Shown here: in pieces, positions 20,307-27,410 of the stretch | Numbering within the stretch: the first letter of the stretch is position 1 | Layout of the letters: each line of letters opens with the position of its first letter | DNA from: Gilliamella apis | Lineage (GTDB): Bacteria; Pseudomonadota; Gammaproteobacteria; Enterobacterales; Orbaceae | Direction: 5' to 3' | Assembly (NCBI RefSeq): GCF_030758615.1 | Contig: NZ_CP132381.1 | Coordinates: 1,550,001-1,614,000 of the forward strand | Length of the DNA stretch: 64,000 bases | Translations under genes and position numbers: made by a program | The notes under the pieces: generated by a model | Told to the model about the DNA's origin: nothing | Seen by the model: the letters and a program-made list of their open reading frames with translations, nothing else | Database searches by the model: none

Positions 20307-20600
20307 ATGACATTAACTAAAGCTGATATTGCAGATCGTCTTGCCGATAAATTTGATATTGATCGTCAAGAAGCTAAAGTCCTTGTTGAACTCTTTTTTG
20401 AAGAGATTCGCGTTGCTTTAGAAAAAGGTGAACCTGTTAAACTTTCTGGATTCGGCAATTTTGCTGTTCGTGATAAAAATTCACGTCCAGGTCGTAATCC
20501 TAAAACAGGTGAGAGTGTTGATATCTCAGCTCGACGAGTTGTCACATTTAGACCAGGTATTAAATTTAGAGAACGAATTGAGAAAAATTTAACTTTATAA
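20307..20600 (+). CDS. ihfA: Integration host factor alpha subunit
   Basis: A 97-residue DNA-bending protein (E. coli 99). [16 protein letters not shown] marks the start at 20307; an in-frame ATG further upstream lies inside pheT and is not conserved. The beta-arm [20 protein letters not shown] carries the Pro that intercalates into the DNA minor groove. It pairs with IHF-beta (not in the window) for nucleoid organisation, recombination and promoter architecture. It is last in the pheST-ihfA operon. Confidence 0.96.
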   Translation: MTLTKADIADRLADKFDIDRQEAKVLVELFFEEIRVALEKGEPVKLSGFGNFAVRDKNSRPGRNPKTGESVDISARRVVTFRPGIKFRERIEKNLTL

Positions 20601-20688
20601 TTAAATTTTTTGAATTTGCTTTTGTAAGTAATAGCCTTTTTGTTGTTATTACACGCAAAAAGGTTGTTTACTTTTTTGTAAAAAATTA

Positions 20689-20717
20689 TTGTAATTAATT
20701 GCTGAATCAAGCATAAT
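20689..20717 (+). promoter_or_regulatory. Promoter of the 4.5S RNA gene
   Basis: TTGTAA at 20689-20694 and CATAAT at 20712-20717 with a 17-bp spacer. The hexamers suit sigma-70 and lie just upstream of the mature RNA start. Confidence 0.6.
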
Positions 20718-20730
20718 ACACCTCCTCAAT

Positions 20731-20842
20731 GGAGGCTCTATGGGTCCTCTTGCAACATTTTTTTGCTCATCAGGTCAGGTCCGGAAGGAAGCAGCCAAAG
20801 TAAAAAATATGTGTGTGGGATGTGGCTGATAGGGTCTCCTCC
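20731..20842 (+). ncRNA. ffs: 4.5S RNA of the signal recognition particle
   Basis: The conserved apical domain, AGGTCAGGTCCGGAAGGAAG then CAGCC, is unmistakable. The ends GGAGG (20731-20735) and CCTCC (20838-20842) pair to close the long hairpin. The length is about 112 nt (E. coli 114). It binds Ffh and targets nascent inner-membrane proteins to FtsY. A short CCTCC-GGAGG inverted repeat at the 5' end may take part in processing of the precursor. Exact ends are estimated from pairing. Confidence 0.95.
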
Positions 20843-21035
20843 AAAATATTTTCCTTCAATATATAAACTCATTAAGTCTATTTCTGTTGATTTATTAATC
20901 AATTGAATTTTCTTTTTCTAATTTTGAACGTAAATAAGTTGTAGGAAAACAGCTTATTTGCGATCATATATCAAATTTTATTTAGTTTTTTAAATAAAAT
21001 TATTTATATTAAGTATAGTAATAAGGAATTTGTAT

Positions 21036-21905
21036 ATGATGCGAGTTGGATTATTTCTTCTAACTAACTTAGCGGTTATGTTTGTATTTGGTATAATTCT
21101 GAGTATTTTAGGGGTTAACGCCCATAGCACCTTAGGATTACTTATTTTTGCCGCTATTTTTGGTTTTGGTGGTTCATTTATTTCTCTTCTTTTATCTAAA
21201 CGAACGGCATTACGTTCTGTTGGTGGTGAAGTGATCAAAGAGCCTCGTAATGATCAAGAACAGTGGTTACTTGATGTAGTGCGTCGCCAATCAGATCAAC
21301 TTAAATTAAAGATGCCGGCGGTAGCTATTTATGAAGCAGATGATATTAATGCTTTTGCAACAGGGGCGACCAAAAACCGTTCTTTAGTTGCGGTAAGTAC
21401 TGGATTATTATCAGCAATGACTCAAGATGAAGCAGAAGCGGTAATTGGTCATGAAATGAGTCACGTAGCAAATGGTGATATGGTGACCATGGCACTACTA
21501 CAAGGTGTATTAAATACCTTTGTTATCTTTATTTCACGGATTATAGCGTCAATGTTTGCTAAAGTGATTGAAGATCGTAGTGAAGCATTAGCAGATATAG
21601 CCTATTATGTAATAGCAATGATATTCGAAACTATCTTTGGAATCTTAGCTAGTATGGTTGCGATGTGGTTCTCGCGTTACCGCGAATTTCATGCCGATGC
21701 AGGTTCTGCAAAATTGGTAGGTTCTGCAAAAATGATTGCCGCATTAGAAAAACTAAAAGTAAGCCATGAACCAAATGAAGAAGCGTCAATTTTAGCTTTT
21801 TGCATTAATGGTGAGAAGAAAGCCAGACTTTCGCAACTATTCTTATCACATCCACCTTTAGAAAAACGAATTGAAGCTTTAAAAAACCAATCAATTATTG
21901 GTTAA
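21036..21905 (+). CDS. htpX: Membrane-bound zinc protease HtpX
   Basis: A 289-residue M48-family protease. Two hydrophobic segments lie at about 1-55, the zinc motif HEMSH at H139-H143, two more hydrophobic segments at about 155-200, and the third ligand in [14 protein letters not shown]. The ATG at 21036 gives [11 protein letters not shown] as in E. coli HtpX (MMRIALFLLTN) with AAGGA 8 bp upstream; a TTG two codons earlier is less likely. It degrades misfolded inner-membrane proteins alongside FtsH. The loop between the second pair of membrane segments is shorter than in E. coli. Confidence 0.95.
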   Translation: MMRVGLFLLTNLAVMFVFGIILSILGVNAHSTLGLLIFAAIFGFGGSFISLLLSKRTALRSVGGEVIKEPRNDQEQWLLDVVRRQSDQLKLKMPAVAIYEADDINAFATGATKNRSLVAVSTGLLSAMTQDEAEAVIGHEMSHVANGDMVTMALLQGVLNTFVIFISRIIASMFAKVIEDRSEALADIAYYVIAMIFETIFGILASMVAMWFSRYREFHADAGSAKLVGSAKMIAALEKLKVSHEPNEEASILAFCINGEKKARLSQLFLSHPPLEKRIEALKNQSIIG

Positions 21906-21945
21906 TTAAACTTTAAATATTGGCTTAATAAACAAATGAAATTTT

Positions 21946-21981
21946 AATGGCAAATAGTAATAATATTTGCCATTTATTTTA
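21946..21981 (+). terminator. Rho-independent terminator after htpX
   Basis: A 10-bp stem (21946-21955 with 21965-21974, arm AATGGCAAAT) is followed by TATTTTAT. Confidence 0.65.
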
Positions 21982-22010
21982 TCAATCGATAATATTCCCA
22001 GAGATTTAAT

Positions 22011-23951
22011 ATGTACCTGCAAACCAACAATAATAAACTTGAATTACTTAGTCCAGCGAAAAACATAGACATTGCCAAACAAGCAATCTTACATGGGGCT
22101 GATGCAGTTTATATTGGAGGCCCGCATTTCGGTGCCCGTCATAATGCCGGTAATTCAGTCAGTGATATAGCCGAATTAGTTGAGTTTGCGCATCGTTTTT
22201 ATGCCAAAGTTTTTGTCACATTAAATACTATTTTGCACGATAATGAACTTGAGATGGCTCAGCAATTGATCTGGCAATTATATGATGCGGGAGTTGATGC
22301 CTTAATTGTTCAAGATATGGGCATATTAGCCATGGATATTCCGCCGATAGATTTACATGCTAGCACGCAAATGGATATTAGAACCCCAGAAAAAGCTAAA
22401 TTTCTTTCTGATGTTGGTTTTTCACAAATAGTTTTAGCTCGAGAATTAAACTTAACTGAAATAGCGAATATTCATCAACAAATAGATGCCAATATAGAAT
22501 TTTTTATTCATGGGGCTTTATGTGTTGCATTTTCAGGTCAATGTTATATTTCTCATGCTCAAACGGGCAGAAGTGCAAATCGAGGTGATTGTTCGCAAGC
22601 ATGCCGTTTACCATTTACATTAAAGGATGATCAAGGTCGTGTTGTTGCTTATGAAAAACATCTTTTATCAATGAAAGATAATAATCAATCCGAAAACTTA
22701 ATCGAATTGATACAAGCTGGAGTTAGGTCATTTAAAATAGAAGGACGTTATAAAGATTTAAGTTATGTAAAAAATATAACTGCTTTTTACCGTAAAAAAC
22801 TAGATGAAATTTTAGAAAAATCGGATGATTTTGTAAGTGCATCAAGTGGTAGAACTCAGCACTCATTCACTCCAGACCCAAATAAAACATTTCATCGAGG
22901 TGCTACTGATTATTTTGTTCGGGGTAGACAATCCAATATTGGCGCTTTTGATTCACCTAAATTTATTGGCTTACCTATCGGTGAGATGACGAAAGTTACT
23001 AACCAAGCAATTGATATTGAATCTGAAAAAGTTTTAACTAATGGTGATGGATTAAACGTTATGGTAAAGCGTGAAATCGTAGGATTCAGGGCTGATAAAG
23101 TTGAAAAAATTGCTAATAATCATTATCGAGTGTTTCCTAATGAATTACCTAAGGTATTTCATTCCTTAAAATTACCTTATCAAATTAACCGTAACCTAGA
23201 TCATAATTGGCAACAAGTTTTATTAAAAGAATCGAGTAATCGTCGAATTGGTGTAGCATTTGAATTGATAAATCAATCAAATGTTGTTCAATTGATAGCA
23301 ACGAGTGAAGAGGGCTGTAGTGTAAAAATTGCTTTAAAAGGTGAGTTTGAATTAGCTGAACAATCTGATAAAGCTCTCAAAAATATAAAAGATAGCTTAT
23401 CAAAACTTGGTCAAACGATATATTACCTTACTGATTTAGAGGTTAATTTGACCGAGATATTTTTTATTCCAAGTAGCCAATTAAATCAATTACGACGAGA
23501 TATTATTGATAAATTAACATTGGAACGGCTAACTCATTACCAAAGAAAGTTACGTAAACCACAAACGGAACCTGCGCCAATTTATCCAAAAGAGCATTTA
23601 AGCTTCTTAGCAAATATTTATAATCATAAGGCTAGAGAATTTTATGCGCAGCATGGCGTTAAACTAATTGAAAGTGCTTTTGAAGCACATGAAGTTAAAG
23701 ATGATGCGCCATTAATGATTACAAAACATTGTTTGAGATTTGCGTTTAATTTATGTCCTAAACAAGCTAAAGGTATTCAAGGTGTGAAAACAAAAGTAAC
23801 ACCAATGAAATTAGTACAAAATAATAATGAAGAATTAATACTGAAATTTAATTGTAAAGCCTGTGAAATGCAAGTTTGGGGTAAAATCAAAAATCATATT
23901 TTAAAAATGCCATTACCAGGAAGTGAATTGATTTTATTGACCAATAAATAA
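22011..23951 (+). CDS. rlhA: 23S rRNA 5-hydroxycytidine synthase RlhA (U32 peptidase family)
   Basis: The protein has 646 residues (E. coli YdcP/RlhA 653). The N-terminal U32 domain includes ELLSPAKNIDIAKQAILHGADAVYIGG and the U32 signature region with GRSANRGDCSQACRLPF near 195; the cysteines there and in CLRFAFNLCP are likely ligands. The DUF3656 middle domain and a C-terminal Cys pair (KFNCKACEMQVWG) complete it. It hydroxylates C2501 of 23S rRNA in E. coli. It is longer than the TrhP/YegQ and UbiU relatives, which supports the RlhA call. Confidence 0.88.
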   Translation: MYLQTNNNKLELLSPAKNIDIAKQAILHGADAVYIGGPHFGARHNAGNSVSDIAELVEFAHRFYAKVFVTLNTILHDNELEMAQQLIWQLYDAGVDALIVQDMGILAMDIPPIDLHASTQMDIRTPEKAKFLSDVGFSQIVLARELNLTEIANIHQQIDANIEFFIHGALCVAFSGQCYISHAQTGRSANRGDCSQACRLPFTLKDDQGRVVAYEKHLLSMKDNNQSENLIELIQAGVRSFKIEGRYKDLSYVKNITAFYRKKLDEILEKSDDFVSASSGRTQHSFTPDPNKTFHRGATDYFVRGRQSNIGAFDSPKFIGLPIGEMTKVTNQAIDIESEKVLTNGDGLNVMVKREIVGFRADKVEKIANNHYRVFPNELPKVFHSLKLPYQINRNLDHNWQQVLLKESSNRRIGVAFELINQSNVVQLIATSEEGCSVKIALKGEFELAEQSDKALKNIKDSLSKLGQTIYYLTDLEVNLTEIFFIPSSQLNQLRRDIIDKLTLERLTHYQRKLRKPQTEPAPIYPKEHLSFLANIYNHKAREFYAQHGVKLIESAFEAHEVKDDAPLMITKHCLRFAFNLCPKQAKGIQGVKTKVTPMKLVQNNNEELILKFNCKACEMQVWGKIKNHILKMPLPGSELILLTNK

Positions 23952-24029
23952 TTATAGTCAAAGAATCGAAATTTACTGAATAACTCAGTTCTTTTTAAAA
24001 GAAGAATTGAGTTCGTAATAATGTATTAT

Positions 24030-24057
24030 ATTTAACATAATATACATTATTCTAACT
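24030..24057 (-). other. dif-like XerCD site, inverted relative to dif
   Basis: On the minus strand this 28-mer has the AATAATGTATATTATGTTAA core, identical to dif over the last 20 positions: the inner XerC-arm bases, the centre TGTATA and the whole XerD arm TTATGTTAAAT. The outer XerC arm (AGTTAGA) differs. It points opposite to the dif at 25266. The plus strand just left of it (AATAATGTAT, 24018-24027) is a partial inverted copy, so the region could fold into a hairpin. Confidence 0.7.
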
Positions 24058-24249
24058 TTAACAAACTGATTTATAATGAAATTATCTCAAAAGAAAAGGG
24101 CGGTTATATTACTCCTTTAATAACTCCCAAAATAATAATTTATTTATTATTAATAACAAAAATCATTATAGTAGCACTCAACTAATGATCTTATATTAAT
24201 AATTGTTTAGAAGCTTATATTTATTAAAGCATTATAAAATAAGCAATAT

Positions 24250-24263
24250 TTGACTTGAATCAA
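24250..24263. promoter_or_regulatory. FNR-type palindrome upstream of the DUF1870-like gene
   Basis: TTGACTTGAATCAA matches the FNR consensus TTGAT-N4-ATCAA at 9 of 10 positions and lies 90 bp before the start codon. The fnr gene is 1.3 kb downstream. A CRP role cannot be excluded. Confidence 0.4.
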
Positions 24264-24352
24264 TTCTTATTGTGATAAATATTATGGATTTTATTCAATA
24301 GTTTTATGACAAAAATTATGATATAGACCCTTTTCATTAGCTAACAGTTTAT

Positions 24353-24646
24353 ATGACTAATATCGAATTGAAAGCGCTTAGGCGTTTATTTTTTCTTGAT
24401 GTTGCTGATGCCGCAACATATATCGGTAAATGCTCAAAGCGAGCATGGCAATATTGGGAAAGTGGAAGCAGAAAAATTTCAGATGATGTTATAAACATCA
24501 TGAATAAACTTAAAGAAGAAAGGACTGAATTACTTTTATTATTACAGACTGATAACTTATTCAGTAATTTGGTTTATTCAAGGTTAATTGATTCAGTAAA
24601 AGCTGAGCTTTATTCTAAAGGTTTTATTGATAAAATAATCTATTAA
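24353..24646 (+). CDS. DUF1870/YdiL-like small helix-turn-helix protein
   Basis: A 97-residue protein. The opening NIELKALRRLFFLDVADAA, then W-Q-Y-W-E-S-G and an ISDDVINIMNKLKEER helix, follows the pattern of E. coli YdiL (MNAYELQALRHIF..., WRQWENGK), a DUF1870 protein with a lambda-repressor-like HTH. It is shorter than YdiL (118), mainly in the middle. It probably binds DNA; it may be the element's own regulator or a host gene trapped beside it. The following replication remnant begins only 17 bp later. Confidence 0.6.
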   Translation: MTNIELKALRRLFFLDVADAATYIGKCSKRAWQYWESGSRKISDDVINIMNKLKEERTELLLLLQTDNLFSNLVYSRLIDSVKAELYSKGFIDKIIY

Positions 24647-24662
24647 GTTTACATCATAAATA

Positions 24663-25237
24663 ATGTATAACACTGTTTTTCTCTTTCAATTGAAATTTGA
24701 GGCTCGTTTAAAGCATACATATTTAGAAAAACATAATATACCCAGAAATTTATTTAAATTCATTAAATATCAGAAAGATAACGAAAAAAAGGAAAAAATG
24801 TTATTAGAGAGTTATGGCTAAGTTCATTTAATGACATTTTATTAGCAATTAGAGGTGCAGAAATGAATATTTATGATGATAACAAGATTAGACGATTATT
24901 GAATGATAGCTTTTTTACAATTACAAAGACGGGAAAAATGTCTTATTCACGAGCCAATAAAATTTATCAGTTTTATCGTTCATTATTAAATGATGGTTAT
25001 CAATTTGTTCGTAGTTCGATGCCTCGTAATACTTTCTGGCGTTATGAGCAAAATTTATTATCTATTGGTTTAAGTAAGTTGCAATTACAAAATCTGCAAC
25101 AACAGAAAAATAATGTAATTCCGATGTTTAGAGTTATTGATATTGATTTTAATAAACAACGTTCAGCGTGGTATCAAGAACCGACATCATTTTATGATAA
25201 CAATGAAAACCTTTTATTATTTAAATTTGCATCATGA
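24663..25237 (+). pseudogene. Decayed filamentous-phage replication protein (gene II/X family), C-terminal part, frameshifted
   Basis: Two open pieces join by a -1 shift. The first (24663-24821) carries FEARLKHTYLEKHNI, the conserved ExRLk.kYL pattern of phage II/X replication proteins. The second, open from about 24791 through 25237, carries ELWLSSFNDILLAIRG, MSYSRANKIYQFYRSLLNDG and RSSMPRNTFWRYEQNLLSIG, which match the C-terminal region of that family. The large N-terminal nickase region is missing because an unrelated gene abuts it. The shift falls at an A-rich tract that includes A_AAA_AAG (24785-24791), a -1 slippery heptamer. A product starting at the ATG at 24863 (124 residues) is possible but would not be a nickase. 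Confidence 0.7.
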
Positions 25238-25265
25238 TTTAGCACCCCTCTTATAAAACTGTATT

Positions 25266-25293
25266 GGTGCGCATAATGTATATTATGTTAAAT
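25266..25293 (+). other. dif chromosome-dimer resolution site
   Basis: The 28-mer consists of GGTGCGCATAA (XerC arm), TGTATA (centre) and TTATGTTAAAT (XerD arm), identical to E. coli dif from memory. XerC and XerD recombine chromosome dimers here under FtsK control. Its presence marks the replication terminus. It is also the integration target for Xer-dependent phages, which fits the remnant on its left. Confidence 0.93.
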
Positions 25294-25342
25294 AATATAA
25301 GATGAAATATATCTTCTATAATCTTTCTATCCTACTCGACTT

Positions 25343-25374
25343 ATTTTGATTTTTAGTAAATTAAAAATCAAAAT
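25343..25374. repeat. 12-bp inverted repeat between dif and fnr
   Basis: ATTTTGATTTTT (25343-25354) faces its exact complement at 25363-25374 with an 8-nt loop. It may be a terminator or a protein site; no T run follows on the plus strand. Confidence 0.4.
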
Positions 25375-25534
25375 AATTTACCAAAAAATGGTAATTTAAT
25401 TATTTAATAATAATTTTCTATTCCCTTTCTATTTATTGAATAATAAAATATAAACTATATAGTTAGTTTTTGTTTTATCATAAAATATGGTAATCTTAAC
25501 AATCAAAATCTTTAACGGTTCTATTTAGGTTTAT

Positions 25535-26248
25535 ATGCATACTATTTATAAAACATTGCGCAGCAATAGTTATTCCGTTCCTTGTGAATTATGTAGCATT
25601 GGTGGATTGTGTATCCCAATGTTACTTAATAATTCACTAAGTGATGTTTTAGAACGGAAAAAATCATATTTAAAAGATGAAATCGTTGTTAAATCAAAAA
25701 CTCCATTTAAGAAGTTTTATATTGTTCATTCTGGCGCATTAAAGACGTTTGTCACTACTCCAGAAAATACTGAACAAATTAATGGATTTTATTTACCTGG
25801 AGATATCGTTGGTTTAGACTCTATTTCGACTAAAGTCTATAATAGTAATATTCAAACATTAGGTAATACCCTGCTTTGTGAACTTTACTATGATGAATTA
25901 ATGTCATTAATTGATAGTAACAAAGATGTTCGTGATTTGATATTTAAGTTATTAAGCACAGATATTTATAATTATCAAAAATTAATTCTATGTTATTCGC
26001 AAAAAAAATCTGAAGAACGTCTTGCTACTTTTATCTATTCTCTTTATCTTAGATATCAGCAAAGAGGACATACCTCTTTAAATATTAAACTAGCAATGAG
26101 TCGTGCTGATATAGCCAATTACTTAGGATTAACGATTGAAACAGTCAGCCGAAATTTAACAAAATTACAAGAACAAAATATTTTAACAGCCAAAGGAAAA
26201 TTCATATATATTAATAAGTTAGAAGCTTTAATAGAAATATGTAACTAA
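25535..26248 (+). CDS. fnr: FNR, oxygen-sensing transcription regulator
   Basis: The protein has 237 residues (E. coli 250). Three N-terminal cysteines, C17, C20 and C26 in CELCSIGGLC, and C115 in LLCELYY correspond to the four ligands of the FNR [4Fe-4S] cluster. The cyclic-nucleotide-like beta-roll is followed by a dimer helix and a Crp-type HTH with the recognition helix containing ETVSR, which reads TTGAT half-sites. Without oxygen it dimerises and switches on anaerobic genes. It lies 240 bp from dif. Candidate targets in the window include the site at 24250. Confidence 0.93.
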   Translation: MHTIYKTLRSNSYSVPCELCSIGGLCIPMLLNNSLSDVLERKKSYLKDEIVVKSKTPFKKFYIVHSGALKTFVTTPENTEQINGFYLPGDIVGLDSISTKVYNSNIQTLGNTLLCELYYDELMSLIDSNKDVRDLIFKLLSTDIYNYQKLILCYSQKKSEERLATFIYSLYLRYQQRGHTSLNIKLAMSRADIANYLGLTIETVSRNLTKLQEQNILTAKGKFIYINKLEALIEICN

Positions 26249-26294
26249 ATTTATCTGTGCTAAATTAATTAAAATTTACTGTAAGGTTTTTTAT

Positions 26295-27344
26295 ATGACA
26301 AGTTTAAAGAAAACATTTATCGCTGCGACTATTGCTCTTATTCCCTGTTCTTCATTTGCTGCACAACAATTAACTGAAGAACAAGCTAATAGCATGCAAT
26401 CTTACAAAAGCATTACTATTCGAGGTGCTTTTTATACTGATAGCGATTACGTTATGGCTATGTCAAAAGCTGCTGATAATGAAGGTGCGGCTTCTTTCTA
26501 TATTACTACTACCAATATTAGTCCTTCTAATGATACTTTACGAATTGTTTATGCTAAATTGTATAAATCAGACGCTCCTAAAGCTGTTGAAAAAGCGGAA
26601 AGTTTACGTAAGTTTGAAGGTGTTTATGAGTATCCAAAATCAAAAGCAGTTCGTTTAGAACCATTTAATATTGTCCGTATTCGTGGTTATTTCCCAACCG
26701 ATTATGATATTAATCAAGCAATTGCTAAAGAAGCATCAGCTCAAGGGGCTTATGGATTTTATATTGATTCACGTTCAGAAATAGGTAGTAATTTACAAAT
26801 TGCAGCTTATATATTCAAAAAAGATGCACCAGAACGTAAATTACAACCAGAAGATGCTATTCCTTATGATTCTGAAGCGGGGCAATTAGCTTTAGCTAAA
26901 GGTGGTGATGCTGCAATGCAGGTTGAAAAACCGGGTTATTATTCTCCTTCAGCATTCAATGAAAAATATTATGCCGATAAGTTTAATAATAAAGTTATCG
27001 ATAAAACGACTACCACTACAACAACTGCTACTACAGCTAAAGTTGCAACATCATCAAGTACTGAAACAACGACTTCTGTTGTTACAGAACCTCAAAGAGT
27101 AACTCGTTACACTGTAACATTACCGGATGGAAGAAAAATTCAAGAACTTAATGATGCTACAGCAGCTAAAATGGTTGCATTTGATACATTGAAATTTAGA
27201 GGCTATTATGTCACTGATCAAGAAATTTCTTATCAAGCAGGTAAACGTGCGATTGAGGCTGGCGCAAAATATTACCATATTGCTCGTGTAGCACATGATA
27301 CTAAAGGTCCAAATATTACGGTGTTTATTGATCTTTATCGATAA
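26295..27344 (+). CDS. YdgH-like periplasmic protein with repeated DUF1471 domains
   Basis: A 349-residue protein with a signal peptide (1-22, cut at SFA-AQQ). Three copies of a DUF1471 (YhcN/BhsA) domain are visible at about 38-95, 120-178 and 290-349; each has an F-R-G-x-Y/F motif (ITIRGAFYTD, VRIRGYFPTD, LKFRGYYVTD) and an alanine-rich helix ending in G-A-x-x-[FY]-[YH]-I. Before the third lies a Thr-rich low-complexity linker (about 235-262). E. coli YdgH (about 314) has the same triple layout. Such proteins are induced by stress and affect the cell surface or biofilm; the exact role is unknown. Confidence 0.8.
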   Translation: MTSLKKTFIAATIALIPCSSFAAQQLTEEQANSMQSYKSITIRGAFYTDSDYVMAMSKAADNEGAASFYITTTNISPSNDTLRIVYAKLYKSDAPKAVEKAESLRKFEGVYEYPKSKAVRLEPFNIVRIRGYFPTDYDINQAIAKEASAQGAYGFYIDSRSEIGSNLQIAAYIFKKDAPERKLQPEDAIPYDSEAGQLALAKGGDAAMQVEKPGYYSPSAFNEKYYADKFNNKVIDKTTTTTTTATTAKVATSSSTETTTSVVTEPQRVTRYTVTLPDGRKIQELNDATAAKMVAFDTLKFRGYYVTDQEISYQAGKRAIEAGAKYYHIARVAHDTKGPNITVFIDLYR

Positions 27345-27350
27345 TAAAAA

Positions 27351-27376
27351 ATGGGCGCCTAAGCGCCCTTCTTTTT
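27351..27376 (+). terminator. Bidirectional terminator between the ydgH-like gene and hrpA
   Basis: GGGCGC (27353-27358) pairs with GCGCCC (27363-27368), loop CTAA, then TTCTTTTT. The reverse strand ends in CATTTTTTATT, so it can also stop hrpA transcripts. Confidence 0.85.
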
Positions 27377-27410
27377 ATTATCATAACTTATCAGATTATA
27401 GATTCTAAAA

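Larger units (their letters stand above)
23952..24352. other. AT-rich intergenic region left of the phage remnant
   Basis: It contains an imperfect hairpin after rlhA (about 23982-24015, possibly its terminator), the inverted dif-like site (24030-24057) and an FNR-type palindrome (24250-24263). No convincing gene is present; a 14-codon ATG frame at 24076 is too short to call. Confidence 0.5.
24030..25293. mobile_element. Remnant of a dif-integrating filamentous-phage-type element
   Basis: The block is bounded by an inverted dif-like site and dif, and contains a DUF1870-like gene plus a decayed gene II/X-type replication gene. Elements that use host XerCD at dif (IMEX, such as CTX phage of Vibrio cholerae) are largely inoviruses. 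No coat, assembly or secretion genes are visible, so only a fragment survives. The inverse orientation of the left site is not what a single simple integration would leave. Confidence 0.55.

Noticed and set aside
24076..24120. Fourteen-codon ATG frame (MKLSQKKRAVILLL) as a phage small gene
   Set aside because: Too short and without a clear ribosome site or homologue to support a call.
26990..27080. Repeat-like ACT-rich stretch as a possible tandem repeat or CRISPR
   Set aside because: It encodes the Thr-rich linker of the YdgH-like protein; there are no regularly spaced direct repeats.
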